From: Nemertoderma westbladi
Taxonomy: Eukaryota; Xenacoelomorpha; Nemertodermatida; Nemertodermatidae
Length of the DNA stretch: 28,600 nucleotides
NCBI GenBank assembly: GCA_032718475.1
Contig: JAUCBJ010001387.1
Location: forward strand, 1-28,600
Direction of reading: 5' to 3'
Below are positions 1 to 9,770 of this stretch, piece by piece; within the stretch, counting starts at the first letter, position 1; the number at the start of each line of letters is the position of its first letter. The notes under the pieces were generated by a model that was not told the origin of the DNA, made no database searches, and saw only the letters and a list, made by a program, of their open reading frames with translations. Position numbers and translations under genes: made by a program.

Positions 1-778
1 GTAGATAGATACTATCAGGTAAGGACATAATTCGTTGAGGAATTTCCGAACTTCGTAGACCACAGAATTACTCAAAGTTTGACGACATTTGTGTCTACTG
101 TTGATGGTTGATGGTGACACAGATCCATTCAAAGTGTTATGGGGAATCCCCCAGGGTGACACACTTACACCATTCTTATACATCATTGTGGTTGACTATG
201 TCCTAGATGCATGTCATTAGATCACCCTAATAATGAAGGGGTGATGGTAACACCCTCTATTGGTTCCAGAAGTCGAGGACATCCAGCCAAGCACCTAACT
301 GATCTTGACTTCGCTGAAGACCCTAGGAGTACTCTCAGAATCACTGCAGGGAGCCTAACAGTTCATTATAACAGACTCCTTTAGTGTTGGTCTATTTATA
401 AACTTAAATATAAATATATAGATCTATTTAAGAAATTTTGACAGCTAACTTTGACAGTCTTGAGAAAATGACAACATATGACCATAAGCTTTAAGAATCG
501 TATGTCTGAGCATGTGAATGACTTCTGCTATGTGGGATCATGGATCCGGAGGTCATGTGAAGACCTTCGAATATGTAAGGAGAAGGAATAGACTGCAGTA
601 AATGGTATCCAGGATTTAGAAGCATGGAGTCCATGCTGGGCTCTAACTGCTGAGGATACCAAATCTCTGGATAGCAAATACACAAGAATGCTACGCTGGG
701 TTGGGCTCACTGTGTCTAGTACAATCCACAACTCCAACCAGACACTACAGTATATAACATTGGTGGTGACCCATTGCG

Positions 779-815
779 CCCCCCCCCCCCCCCCCCCTCC
801 CCCCCACCCACCCCC
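779..815. repeat. Poly-C tract inside old LINE A copy
   Basis: A run of C interrupted by single T and A bases. At the same place the young copies have only GTTCCCCCAAGCTT, so this is probably a slippage expansion of a pre-existing C5 run in the element's coding sequence. Confidence 0.8.
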
Positions 816-926
816 AGCTTGAGATTTCAATAGAGCCGCCTTCGGTTTGCAGATCATTGCTTTCACTGTGAGGACCAGCCTGTGCAGTGCACAATCATGT
901 GCTTTGGCAGCCTCATTGAGAAAACA

Positions 927-938
927 AGGAAGGTGGAC
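927..938. repeat. Target-site duplication (left) of young LINE A copy 1
   Basis: AGGAAGGTGGAC, repeated exactly at 2953-2964. Both lie in the old plus-strand LINE A copy, and one copy of the motif is the expected uninterrupted LINE sequence (the GTGGACAG region). Confidence 0.85.
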
Positions 939-988
939 TACTACTACTGCTACTACTAGGATCGGCATGCTGCATTGCAGCTGCATTT

Positions 989-2635
989 TTAAGAATGCTG
1001 TGCCGGCTTGTCGACAAAATTGCACCGCCACAACTCCCTATCACCCATGACATTTGCTAGATCATCCGCATCTTCAAGGCCAGTGTCCTTTAAGATGCGT
1101 CTCAAGAAAGTCATGGGCTGTCCACCATGCTTATTCACTCCATGAGGCTGCCAAAGTACAAGATTATGCACTGGCTGGTCCTCACGGCGAAAGCAATGTC
1201 CTGCAAAGCGGAGGCGATTTTGTTCTAGTGTCAAGCTTGGGGGAACCAATGAGACACCTCCAATGTTATATAGTGTCTGGTTGGAGATGTGTGCATTGTA
1301 CTTGACACAATGAACCCGGTGTAGCATTCTTGTGAATGTGCCATCCAGAGATTTGGTGTCCTCAGCAGTTAGAGCCCAGCATGGACTCCCGTAGAGGAGT
1401 ACTGGAACTACTGCTGCTCTAAATAATCGGACCTTAAGTTTCCGATTAATTCTCGGTGACTTCCAAATCCTGGAAAGCCTATTCAAGGCTGCCCATGCCT
1501 TTCCCTTACGTATTCGAAGGTCCTCACCTGACTTCCGGATCCATGATCCCAGGTAACAGAAGTCGTCCACATGCTCAAGCATACCATCCTTTGAGCTTAT
1601 GCTCATCCGATCAGAGACTTGCTGAGGACTTTCAAAGTTAACTGTCAAAATTTTGGTCTTTCTGGAGTTAATAAAAAGACCAACACTAGAAGCAGCATGT
1701 TCTAATGAGCTGAGGAGCCGTTGGGCTCCCTCTAGTGATTCTGAGAGTACTCCTAAGTCATCAGCAAAGTCTAGATCAGTTAGGTACTTGGCAGGATTTC
1801 CTCGACTTCTGGAGCCAGTAGGTGGAGTTATCATCACCCCATCATCATTATGGTGATCTAAGGACATGCGTAGAACATAGTCAACCACAATTATGAACAA
1901 GAATGGTGCAAGTGTGTCTCCCTGGAGGACGCCCCATACCACTTCAAATGGTTCTGTGTCACCATCAACAGTAGACACAAATGTTGTCGAACCATCGTAT
2001 ACTGATCTGATTGCTGCAATAATTTCATCAGGAATCCCATAAAATGAAAGTATGCTGAACATACGTGAGTGAGAGACTGAATGAAAGGCCTTGAAGAAGT
2101 CAACAAAGATAACAGCCAGATGCCTGTCTTTCTTTTTTGATAACTCTTCAATTATCCTTCTAAGTGCCAAAATGGGCTCCATGGTCCCATGACCTTTACG
2201 GAACCCATTCTGATTTCCACGGAGCAGTCTCTCAATGGGATCCCTGATGCGATTTAATAGAATTCTATTGTATAGCTTTGCAGCAATCGAGATCAATGAG
2301 ATTCCTCGAAAAGAACCATAGAGTGTTAGGTTGCCCTCCTTGGGAACTGGCACCAACTTATTTGTTTTAATTTCTTGTGGGACTCTTGTTGTTCGGTACA
2401 TGTCTACTATGATGGGATAGATGAGCTTTAAACACTCAGGTATTTTAAAGACCTCAGGGGGAACACCATCTACTACATTGGCACGATTGGTCTTAATGCT
2501 CTTTGCAGCAGCCTTCACTTCTGCAAAGGAGATATCACCAATGGGAATATCTGGGAGTACAGACTCAGACACTTTTACTTCTATAAAGTTATCAGGCAAT
2601 ACCCTGTCATTATTGAGGAGCTTTTCGCCTTCCAA
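989..2635 (-). CDS. LINE reverse transcriptase and C-terminal domain (family A)
   Basis: An open frame of 548 codons encoding the RT core and C-terminal region of an endonuclease-type LINE polyprotein, which copies element RNA into DNA at the nicked target. Visible motifs are KLVPVPKEG then FRGISLISIAAKLYNRIL (residues about 92-126), VDFFKAF (178-184, first catalytic aspartate), GVLQGDTLAPFLF (235-247), LDFADD (288-293, catalytic pair; F replaces the usual Y) and an SRKTKIL block (324-330). The C-terminal part has LYGSPCWAL, RLRFAGHCFRR and ELWRCNF. The first codon of the open stretch is TTG, so it is not a true start. The real frame enters from 2952-2640 through a frameshift near 2636. An RT ORF with no stop suggests a recent insertion, although the endonuclease is missing through 5' truncation. 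Confidence 0.88.
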   Translation of the reverse strand: MEGEKLLNNDRVLPDNFIEVKVSESVLPDIPIGDISFAEVKAAAKSIKTNRANVVDGVPPEVFKIPECLKLIYPIIVDMYRTTRVPQEIKTNKLVPVPKEGNLTLYGSFRGISLISIAAKLYNRILLNRIRDPIERLLRGNQNGFRKGHGTMEPILALRRIIEELSKKKDRHLAVIFVDFFKAFHSVSHSRMFSILSFYGIPDEIIAAIRSVYDGSTTFVSTVDGDTEPFEVVWGVLQGDTLAPFLFIIVVDYVLRMSLDHHNDDGVMITPPTGSRSRGNPAKYLTDLDFADDLGVLSESLEGAQRLLSSLEHAASSVGLFINSRKTKILTVNFESPQQVSDRMSISSKDGMLEHVDDFCYLGSWIRKSGEDLRIRKGKAWAALNRLSRIWKSPRINRKLKVRLFRAAVVPVLLYGSPCWALTAEDTKSLDGTFTRMLHRVHCVKYNAHISNQTLYNIGGVSLVPPSLTLEQNRLRFAGHCFRREDQPVHNLVLWQPHGVNKHGGQPMTFLRRILKDTGLEDADDLANVMGDRELWRCNFVDKPAQHS

Positions 2636-2952
2636 CCATTGAGGCGATCGGCTGGTGATTCAGCCTTAACCTTGGTAGTTGGTTGGCTTTTTCGACCAGC
2701 AAGCAAGTTTATCGATCTCCATTCCTGGGATGATTGCCTGCTGTCGTCAGCATCATTGATGGCATCAACCTGTTGGTTTATTAGCTCCTGTAAATTAACA
2801 GAGTACTGTCTGTTCAGGGACCTAGATGCAGCCTGAACTGCATTCTTGGCCGCTGTAGTCTGTTTGAGTCTGGACTCTTTCTGCGCCTTGTAGAGGTCAT
2901 TTCGGCACTTCTGAATTTTGTTGTCAGTCCAGGGGGCCCGTTTCCTGATTCG
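2636..2952 (-). pseudogene. LINE A linker between endonuclease and RT (frameshifted)
   Basis: Minus-strand coding stretch in a different frame from the RT. It reads RIRKRAPWTDNKIQKCR, then a lysine/glutamine-rich helical segment, then QQVDAINDADD and NLLAGRKSQPTTKVKAE. This matches the usual position and character of the linker before the RT in LINE polyproteins. It ends at LNGWK, where a small deletion throws the frame before KLLNND of the RT ORF. The 5' limit at 2952 is the truncation point against the target duplication. Confidence 0.7.
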
Positions 2953-3201
2953 AGGAAGGTGGACAGCCCCTGTCTCAAAACACCTATTAAAGGACACTGG
3001 CCTTGAAGATGCAGATAATCTCGCGAAAGTCATGGGGGATAGTGAGTTTTGACGGTGCAATTTTGTCAATCCAGCAATCCATTCTTAATGCAAGCTTACA
3101 AGTCGATTGTAGATTGCATGGTGACACAATTTTTTTTTGTTAAGCCACCATAGCATCTGAATATGCAGCTGCAATGCAGTAGGCCGATTATAGATAGATA
3201 G
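2953..3201 (+). mobile_element. Old LINE family A copy, 3' part of the split element
   Basis: Continuation of the plus-strand copy from 76-938. It resumes at the repeated AGGAAGGTGGAC and follows the LINE A 3' coding sequence (AAAGGACACTGGCCTTGAAG at about 2990). It then reaches the 3' end motif ATGCAGCTGCAATGCAG near 3162 and a short GATA-type tail at 3187-3201. About 85 bp between CATTCTTAATGC and ATGCAGCTGC are absent from the young copies, so either this copy gained an insert or the younger subfamily lost sequence. Confidence 0.8.
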
Positions 3202-4010
3202 AACTCGTTGGTTTGATGTTATGAAATTACATTCCATGATAATGTTATGACAAAGCAAACCATTTTATGTAAAGCCCAGCAATGTGAGTGAAATGTAATA
3301 AATTAGGCCATAGATTGTGGGTGACTAGATTTTGCAGCTTCTTCTGAAAAGCTAATAAATTGACAAACACATTGCAATTGCCGTCAACCTTTTAAGTTGT
3401 AAGTGTACCAGATTTATATCTTATTGGGACGCAATAACTATCACACTGGATAGTTAATCTAGCTAGCTGAACCCAATCTAAATTAAAGCTGAAATCTAAA
3501 GATGATAGTAAAATCCGGGGCAACAAGTAATTTCCAAATTTACAGTAAAAATGAGCAGTATGCAGAAAAATGGCCAAAGTTGAGTGATTTTTCGAAAAAA
3601 AATTTCGGAATACCCCAAAAGCCATATATTTTCGGAAAGCAGACAGTCCGTATAATGCAATGGAAGTAATGGCTGACCTTACAGGAGCTAATATAAGGAG
3701 TTTCAGCAGTGAAAAGTTCTGGTCCATCTGTAACCGCCTCTCCCCTGACTGTAACTGGGCTATGATAAAAATTTAGTTCCAGTCAGGACTTGCTTACGGT
3801 CAGGTCCCCTGTACTACTTTTTTACTGCCAATTATTAAGTCCCGCTCTCTGATACTACCATCATCATCACCAAGCAGTTGTGTGTTACTTGTACTAGTCT
3901 TCACATGTTATTGCTCAGATGCTCTGCCCTTTTAGTACCTTTAATTTTCTTAAATAAAAAAACAAAATCTATAAATGGTTCATCTTCATATAAACAATCA
4001 AATCTCCTAA
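3202..4010. other. Unassigned AT-rich stretch
   Basis: No recognisable gene. A 111-codon open frame on the minus strand (3727-3392) starts with an apparent MDQNFSLLKL but shows no family motif and no conserved neighbours. I read it as chance. A run of A/T homopolymers and a few short microsatellite traces are present. Confidence 0.5.
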
Positions 4011-4056
4011 ATTTTATAAAATATACTATAATTATTTTATAAAATATACTATAATT
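4011..4056. repeat. Two-copy tandem repeat, about 23 bp
   Basis: The unit ATTTTATAAAATATACTATA plus three bases occurs twice head to tail without a spacer. It is very AT-rich. It is probably a simple local duplication. Confidence 0.85.
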
Positions 4057-4075
4057 ATTGTATATTCGAGAGTGG

Positions 4076-4173
4076 AATATACGGATATAATACCTGAAGC
4101 AAATTAATCTGTATACATGATTAGCCTGTAGTTATACATGATTTAATTGCTGATGGTATTATATCCGTATATT
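4076..4173. repeat. Inverted repeat / foldback, possible MITE
   Basis: A 19-bp perfect inverted repeat: AATATACGGATATAATACC at 4076-4094 and its complement at 4155-4173. The 60-bp interior also pairs imperfectly (GAAGCAAATTAAT against ATTTAATTGCT). The whole could fold as one long hairpin, as small non-autonomous DNA transposons do. No target duplication was identified. Confidence 0.55.
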
Positions 4174-4402
4174 TCATTGCAGAACAGACAATAATTAGTT
4201 TATCATTTATTTTCAAACTTTTTGGGCAGAAATGTGTTTTTGGTATATCTTCCATATTACAAAAAACACATTTCTTATTCTCATTCTGAAGATTATCCTA
4301 TTATTAATTTCCATTGATTTGTTTGAATTTTCTTACTAGTTATAGATTGTACTCTTTGAATGATGTATAGTATTGCTGCTTGACATGTGACCATGACTTT
4401 GG

Positions 4403-4459
4403 TCATGAAGTAATTGGTGGGTATTTTTGCAGTGGACGCTGAGGCTGATGAATGTGTCT
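4403..4459 (-). pseudogene. 3' part of an unknown ORF split by LINE A copy 2
   Basis: If the LINE at 4470-6081 and one copy of its 10-bp target duplication are ignored, the minus-strand frame that starts at 6300 continues here. It runs for 18 more codons (beginning RHIHQPQRPLQKY) and ends at a TGA at 4405-4403. No domain is recognised. A different frame over the same bases stays open longer (to about 4293), and a CVFCNMEDIPKTHFC cysteine motif is readable near 4270-4223 in yet another frame. The true end or splice structure is therefore uncertain. Confidence 0.35.
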
Positions 4460-4469
4460 GGTACTTGTC
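4460..4469. repeat. Target-site duplication (left) of LINE A copy 2
   Basis: GGTACTTGTC, repeated exactly at 6082-6091 on the other side of the LINE. Confidence 0.8.
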
Positions 4470-6081
4470 TACTACTAAGATCGGCATGCTGCATTGCAGC
4501 TGCATTTTAAAGAATGATGTGCCGGCTTCTCAACAAAATTGCACCGCCACAACTCTCTATCACCCATGACATTTGCTAGATCATCCGCATCTTCAAGGCC
4601 AGTGTCCTTTAAGATGCGTCTTAAGAAAGTCATGGGCTGTCCACCATGCTTATTCACTCCATGAGGCTGCCAAAGTACAAGGTCCGCACGGCGAAAGCAA
4701 TGTCCTGCAAAGCGGAGGCGATTTCGTTCTAGTGTCAAGCTTGGGGGAACACACACCTCCAATGTTATATAGTGTCTGGTTGGAGATGTGTGCATTGTAC
4801 TTGACACAATGAACCCGGCGTAGCATTCTTGTGAATGTGCCATCCAGAGATTTGGTGTCCTCAGCAGTTAGAGCCCAGCATGGACTCCCGTAGAGGAGTA
4901 CTGGAACTACTGCTGCTCTAAATAATCGGACCTTAAGTTTCCAATTAATTCTCAGTGACTTCAAAATCCTGGAAAGCCTATTCAAGGCTGCCCATGCCTT
5001 TCCCTTACGTATCTGAAGGTCCTCACCTGACTTCCGGATCAATGATCCCAGGTATCAGAAGTCGTCCACATGCTCAAGCATACCATCCTTTGAGCTTATG
5101 CTCATCCGATCAGAGACTTGCTGAGGACTTTCAAAGTTAACTGTCAAAATTTTGGTCTTTCTGGAGTTAATAAAAAGACCAACACTAGAAGCAGCATGTT
5201 CTAATGAGCTGAGGAGCCGTTGGGCTCTCTCTAGTGATTCTGAGAGTACTCCTAAGTCATCAGCAAAGTCTAGATCAGTTAGGTACTTGGCAGGATTTCC
5301 TCGACTTCTGGAGCCAGTAGGTGGAGTTATCATCACCCCATCATCATTATGGTGATCTAAGGACATGCGTAGAACATAGTCAACCACAATAATGAACAAG
5401 AATGGTGCAAGTGTGTCTCCTTGGAGGACGCCCCATAACACTTCAAATGGTTCTGTGTCACCGTCAACAGTAGACACAAATGTTGTTGAACCATCGTATA
5501 CTGATCTGATTGCTGCAATAATTCATATTTCATTCAGGAATCCCATATAATGATAGTATGCTGAACATATGTGAGCGTGAGACTGAATCAAAGGCCTTGA
5601 AGAAGTCAACAAAGATATCAGCCAGATGCCTGTCTTTCTTTTTTGATAATTCTTCAATTATCCTTCTAAGTGCCAAAATCGGCTCCATGGTCCCACGACC
5701 TTTACAGAACCCATTCTGATTTCCACGGAGCAGTCTCTCAATGGGATCCCTGATGCGATTTAATAGAATCCTATTGTATAGCTTTGCAGCAATCGAGATC
5801 AATGAGATTCCCCGAAAAGAACCATAGAGTGTTAGGTTGCCCTTCTTGGGAACTGGCACCAACTTATTTGTTTTCATTTCTTGTGGGACTCTTGTTGTTC
5901 GGTACATGTCTACTATGATAGGATAGATGAGCTTTAAACACTCAGGTATTTTAAAGACCTCAGGGGGAACACCACCATCTACTCCACTGGCACGATTGGT
6001 CTTAATGCTCTTTGCAGCAGCCTTCACTTCTGCAAAGGAGATATCACCAATGGGAATATCTGGGAGTACAGACTCAATAAA
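4470..6081 (-). mobile_element. Young LINE family A, copy 2
   Basis: A 1.6-kb 5'-truncated minus-strand copy, nearly identical to 939-2952, flanked by an exact 10-bp target duplication. It begins within the segment before the RT (ESVLPDIPIGDISF) and ends with the same ATGCAGCTGCAATGCAGCA motif and a short TAGTAGTA tail. The polyprotein frame is broken: 6081-5530 carries the RT N-terminal part with VDFFKAFDSV, 5477-5055 the GVLQGDT and LDFADD blocks, 5042-4650 the region after the catalytic box, and 4843-4475 the C-terminal domain. An extra CATATTT-type insertion near 5523-5530 accounts for one shift. Confidence 0.88.
4475..6081 (-). pseudogene. Frameshifted LINE A reverse transcriptase
   Basis: Same protein as the ORF at 2635-989. 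It keeps the VDFFKAF, GVLQGDTLAPFLF and LDFADD catalytic blocks but is split over at least three frames, so no functional RT could be made from this copy. Compared with copy 1, residues such as KAFDSVS are closer to the expected family sequence (copy 1 has KAFHSVS). The two copies therefore come from a common source and carry independent mutations. Confidence 0.85.
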
Positions 6082-6091
6082 GGTACTTGTC
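6082..6091. repeat. Target-site duplication (right) of LINE A copy 2
   Basis: GGTACTTGTC, matching 4460-4469. Confidence 0.8.
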
Positions 6092-6300
6092 AATAAAGGA
6101 ACGGCACGATTACTTGCACGTTTCACCATTTCTGCTTCATCTAATGCCATTATTAACATTCTACTTTCTTGTGCCTCTACCAATAACCTATCTTCCAAAG
6201 ATGTACCCTGAACCATATTTTCCTCATTTTCATTGTGAAAATCATTAATATTTGGTACAAATTCATTTAATGTGGGGGGTTTACGATGTTTACTTGCCAT
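6082..6300 (-). pseudogene. 5' part of an unknown ORF (ATG at 6300), split by LINE A
   Basis: Minus-strand ATG at 6300-6298 followed by 73 codons of plausible protein: a basic start (MASKHRKPPTLNEF), an acidic stretch (NDFHNENEENM) and a helical segment rich in E, L and A (LEDRLLVEAQESRMLI). The LINE enters right after the threonine of LLTST and fuses the frame to the RT by chance. Without the LINE the frame would end at 4403, giving 91 residues. No family is recognised. It could be a host exon or part of another transposon. An intact frame on both sides of a young insertion suggests that the ORF was open when it was hit. Confidence 0.4.
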
Positions 6301-6496
6301 ATCATAATATAAAATGCCATTAATTGCCTTCCTACTGCTGTCTGAGCACTCCAGTGTGTAGACTTTTATAGATGACTCACTTTATGAGATTAAAGTTGAC
6401 TTAAGTGTGGCACATAAAATCCCACAAAGATTGTGTGTGATGCGTGTTCCACAAATGCAATGATTTGTATAATGTTGACTTAGATTCAAATGTAAT

Positions 6497-6592
6497 ACAC
6501 ATTCATGGGGCCTTCGCGCGGCACAGACGACAACAGACAACTCGTTAATGGCACCCATATGCTAAGGTTTCACTCACTTCGTGTACACATTG
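6497..6592 (+). repeat. Dispersed repeat, GGGGCCTTCGCGC family, copy 1
   Basis: TACACATTCATGGGGCCTTC followed by GCGCGGCAC, then a segment reading TTAATGGCACCCATATGCTA and TCACTCACTTCGTG. The first block recurs at 19720-19748 and inverted at 21138-21157. The second block recurs at 21281-21348. It is likely an interspersed repeat of unknown class. Confidence 0.6.
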
Positions 6593-6858
6593 TACATCTC
6601 ACATTGTACAGTCTAACTTATCATAGCCAACTGGTCTTCCTTTATACCATTCTTTTTCACTGCTTTACCCTGTCGTCAATTTCAACGCCCATTTCAATTT
6701 CAATTTAAACATTTCCTTGGCAGCTGTAAATGGGACTTTGTCGTCTTCTATGTATTAAGGCTTGTTATTTGTTAAATCAGTAAATTAGTCAAATTTTAAA
6801 CAATTAATGATATACCCAAATATCACTATTTATTTATAATATATATATCAGTACATTA

Positions 6859-6892
6859 TTTGGGCTGATATATAAATATATATCAGCCCAAA
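6859..6892. repeat. Perfect hairpin palindrome
   Basis: Arms TTTGGGCTGATATATA and its exact complement separated by two bases. It is flanked by repeated ATATATCAGT. It would extrude as a 16-bp stem. Confidence 0.85.
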
Positions 6893-7185
6893 TATATCAG
6901 TGAAAATAATACCGTACATATAGATAGATATATAGGGTAGTATTATCACCTCCAATATATCAGTTATATCAGATAATGTATCAGTCTCCTAAATTTAGAC
7001 TATAGGTTCCACATAATATCATATCTGATCCACTACCGGTATGTCAGTTATTTCACTTAATTGATAATGAAGCCTTTAAAATTCTCCTGGACCATTTTTT
7101 AGATCACTGTAATTAGTACAGACCATGATACATTCATTGCAAGTTGTTGTTTGATACATATATCGTCTCTAAAGATAAAAACAAT

Positions 7186-7250
7186 ATAATAACATAATAA
7201 TATAAATAATAAATAATAGATAATAATAAATAATAAATAAATAATAAAAC
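7186..7250. repeat. AT microsatellite
   Basis: Irregular AATAAT/AAATAATA repeats. Confidence 0.8.
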
Positions 7251-7760
7251 AATATATTTTACGCTAAATCCCATGTACCAAATCTCCATACCATATTATG
7301 CGAGCTTAGTGGCATTCAGATAACATTCACCAAAAATCTACTAAGTACTAGGTAATCAGTTAGTCGAGTTATTACTTAACCAACATTACTGACTTCGGGG
7401 TTTTCCTGTATTGATCACTATAGCAAAGGTTTTATCAGAGACTTACACGCCACAAACTACAAAAATTAGGGTCGAGTTATTACTTGGATTATTATTATGA
7501 GTAGATTACAACAGATTATAATTATAATCACATCCACCAAATCCACATTACATTAATGGGAGGCCATTGGCATTCAAGGGAGGGGACTATTAGGGATTCT
7601 GATTAGTATTGTATCTGTTAATTGGTAATAATATACTAAATAATTTAGACTTACTGCGTTCATAGTAAATATATATATATCATTTAAATAGCATTTAAAA
7701 AAAATAAATACAAAACATCCGATATTTAATATTTTTAATCTTCTTGTTGTTTGTTGTAAT

Positions 7761-7912
7761 TGTAGGTAAGCTTATATTACATTAAAAAAATAATATTATT
7801 ATTTATAGTCTAGCATCTATATTTAATCTTCGTATGTAGGTAAGCCTGCCTATATTATATAAAAAAAATAATATTATTATTTATAGTCTAGCATCTATAT
7901 TTAATCTTCGTA
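7761..7912. repeat. Two-copy tandem duplication, 74 and 78 bp
   Basis: Each unit starts TGTAGGTAAGC and ends TCTATATTTAATCTTCGTA. The copies at 7761-7834 and 7835-7912 differ by a small insertion (CTGC) and the length of an A run. It is a recent local duplication. Confidence 0.85.
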
Positions 7913-8275
7913 GGACAATTGCTAAATTTTAGACTGGAAGGATACGTTAAACATTCTGCCAAGGAATTGCGAGCGCAACTATTTGCGAGGAATTCAAGGA
8001 ATTGCGAACGATATTCTTAGAGAGTGAAAACATCTTAAGAGAATTCGGTAAGTTGTCGATTCAATGGAAATTTAACATACATTAAACCCCGCAGCCTTAC
8101 AGTAGGTCTTACTGTAGGTTTTACAGACATTGGTAGGATCTGTTAAAGCGAATTTAAAGAAGGTTATTGGACGAGCCACTTTAACAAATGAGTAGCAGGC
8201 TTTTCTAACCAAAGTACCCAAACTAATAAGTAATAACAATAATGACCTGTCAATATGAAACTTTTATTTTATTGC

Positions 8276-8352
8276 ATACCGGCAGGGAATCAGTTAAACT
8301 AGAAATACAATACCGGTGCGGAATCGCTTAAACTATAAATACAATACCGGTA
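8276..8352. repeat. Degenerate tandem repeat, about 34 bp, with ACCGG core
   Basis: Two full units and one partial unit of the form TACCGG-GGAATC-TTAAACTA-AAATACAA. The unit boundaries contain the ACCGGT hexamer that recurs across the window. Confidence 0.7.
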
Positions 8353-8962
8353 CCATTTTAGTAAATATTTTTGAAATGTAATGTTGTTTGATTTTATTCC
8401 TCTTTGAAGTTACGATATCGTAAAGGTTGCTAATGGATTTTAGTCATTGTCATTTTGATGCCTTCTGCTACATGTAAATAACTTGTTTTTTCACATTTCA
8501 TAACTTATATATTTACAAATTGAAAGCTTTAAAGAAATCAAAAATAATATATAATTAAATAATGTAACTTGTATAATTACCAAATAAATACCCACATTGG
8601 ACTAATGTGACCTTTCTGAATTAAATTATCAACCAAATTATTGCAATCAACATAGAAATTATACTTGACAGAACTTGTTCGAATTTATGTCTCATTCTAA
8701 CTTGGTTCCAAACAATTCATAGGTACAAACAATTAGATGTGTAGAATCATTTCGTGTAGATTCATAGCGCATCATCAATTGTTATTAATTATAATTACGC
8801 AATTAATCATAATAATTGTTATACAAATCAATAGAATAGTTCCCTAGCGAGCTGCCATAGGAAAGGAACATACAGGCACAGGTTGTTCTGCTTTATGATA
8901 TTCTAGCAATGACCAGCATGACTCATCATCATTCCTGCAGGGTGGTGGTGGTGCAAAATACG
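8353..8962. other. AT-rich non-coding stretch
   Basis: No gene is seen. Only AT-rich sequence with an imperfect inverted repeat around 8778-8825 (AATTGTTATTAATTATAATT facing AATAATTGTTAT) is visible. Confidence 0.5.
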
Positions 8963-9770
8963 TATTATTATTATTACTTTTTATTCGTACACATACAAAT
9001 TATATGGTACACTTATAACACATGTAAGACTAATGGTAACACTGAACTTATATGAACTGTACAAAAATATCTTCGTAGGTAACTAAAAAAAAGACAGCAC
9101 AATATTGACAAAACAAAACGAAAATTAGGCAGAGGAAATATAGTCCAACAACACTTTTACTTCTGGACTAGTAAAACCCGGTATTTCTGAGTAACCAATC
9201 AGTGAATCAATTAAATCTCTGCAGCTATCAACTTTCCAATCTTCACCTACAGATGTATGCTAATAATTAAATTTATTAACTACTACTGATGGCGTCAGTT
9301 CACTAAGATCTACTGCTTTACAATCATTAGCAATATATCTTAGGTTATTACCGGTTGTACTTCTACAATCAGAGATAAATAAATTAGCAAGAAATTGAAC
9401 GCACAGCGCCTATCTGATTTTCGAATACAATTACAAAAAGTAACAAAGTTCATAATATAACCCAACAGTGTAAAAAAAAATACATAAAAAACATGTGCAT
9501 TAAAAGACAGATGACACGCAATCCTCACGTTTGTATTCCAACTGGTTAAAAAAGCCTACGATATTCCTCGGATCTAAGGTACCAAGTGCAACTACCATAA
9601 AAGGACATAGCATACAACCTTTGAATATAAGTTATATTATTTGGGTGGACAAAACCAAAGCCCTGTCTAATATTATAAATATTTCTTACTTACGTAAAAT
9701 ATTAACATTCAAAGAGCATTTGAAATCTAATGTTATACCTAAATGAATCGCATCTTTCACCCACGGCGAC
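8963..9770 (-). mobile_element. LINE C, 3' part: RT C-terminal domain, 3' UTR and TAA tail
   Basis: Minus-strand remnant of a third LINE lineage. From 9769 it reads SPWVKDAIHLGITLDF, the conserved WV-HLG block that follows the RT core. Next come AMSFYGSCTWYLRSEEYRR (the family's S-YG-LW-like block), a frameshifted segment, and QFLANLFISDCRSTTGNNLR through EIPGFTSPEVKVLLDYISSA, ending in TAA at 9127-9125. A 3' UTR follows with an AATAAA near 8985-8980 and a TAA-repeat tail at 8976-8963. There are at least two frameshifts and one in-frame TAG. It is interrupted upstream, exactly at LINE B; the N-terminal RT part lies beyond LINE B at 13355-13130. Confidence 0.72.

Larger units (their letters stand above)
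76..938 (+). mobile_element. Old LINE family A copy, 5' part of a split element
   Basis: Degraded plus-strand copy of the same non-LTR retrotransposon found intact on the minus strand at 989-2635. It begins inside the reverse transcriptase (matching the STVDGD region) and runs through the GxxQGDT and DLDFAED blocks to the C-terminal RLRFAGHCF region. The copy carries many stops and indels, including a local duplication of GTTGATG near 104-117. Around 779-815 a short C run of the element has grown into a long poly-C tract. The copy stops at 938, where the young minus-strand copy is inserted, and resumes at 2953. Bases 1-75 show no clear match. Its much heavier decay compared with the insert shows it is older. 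Confidence 0.85.
939..2952 (-). mobile_element. Young LINE family A, copy 1, nested in an older LINE A
   Basis: A 2.0-kb 5'-truncated non-LTR element on the minus strand. It is bounded by an exact 12-bp target-site duplication and ends, in its own sense, in a short TAG-type trinucleotide tail (plus strand 939-960 reads as CTA repeats). It carries the pre-RT linker (2952-2640), the full RT and the C-terminal domain (2635-989). A short 3' untranslated end (988-961) matches the end of copy 2. The sequence is nearly identical to 4470-6081. The clade is uncertain. The FADD catalytic box, the RLRFAGHCFRR and DLANVMGDRELWR C-terminal motifs and the microsatellite tail recall RTE-like and related elements, but that is a guess. 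Confidence 0.88.
6593..7760. other. AT-rich non-coding stretch
   Basis: No coding signal is seen. It contains a perfect 34-bp palindrome (6859-6892) with a surrounding ATATATCAG direct repeat, an AATAATAAAT-type microsatellite at about 7186-7250, and TA-rich runs. Confidence 0.6.
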
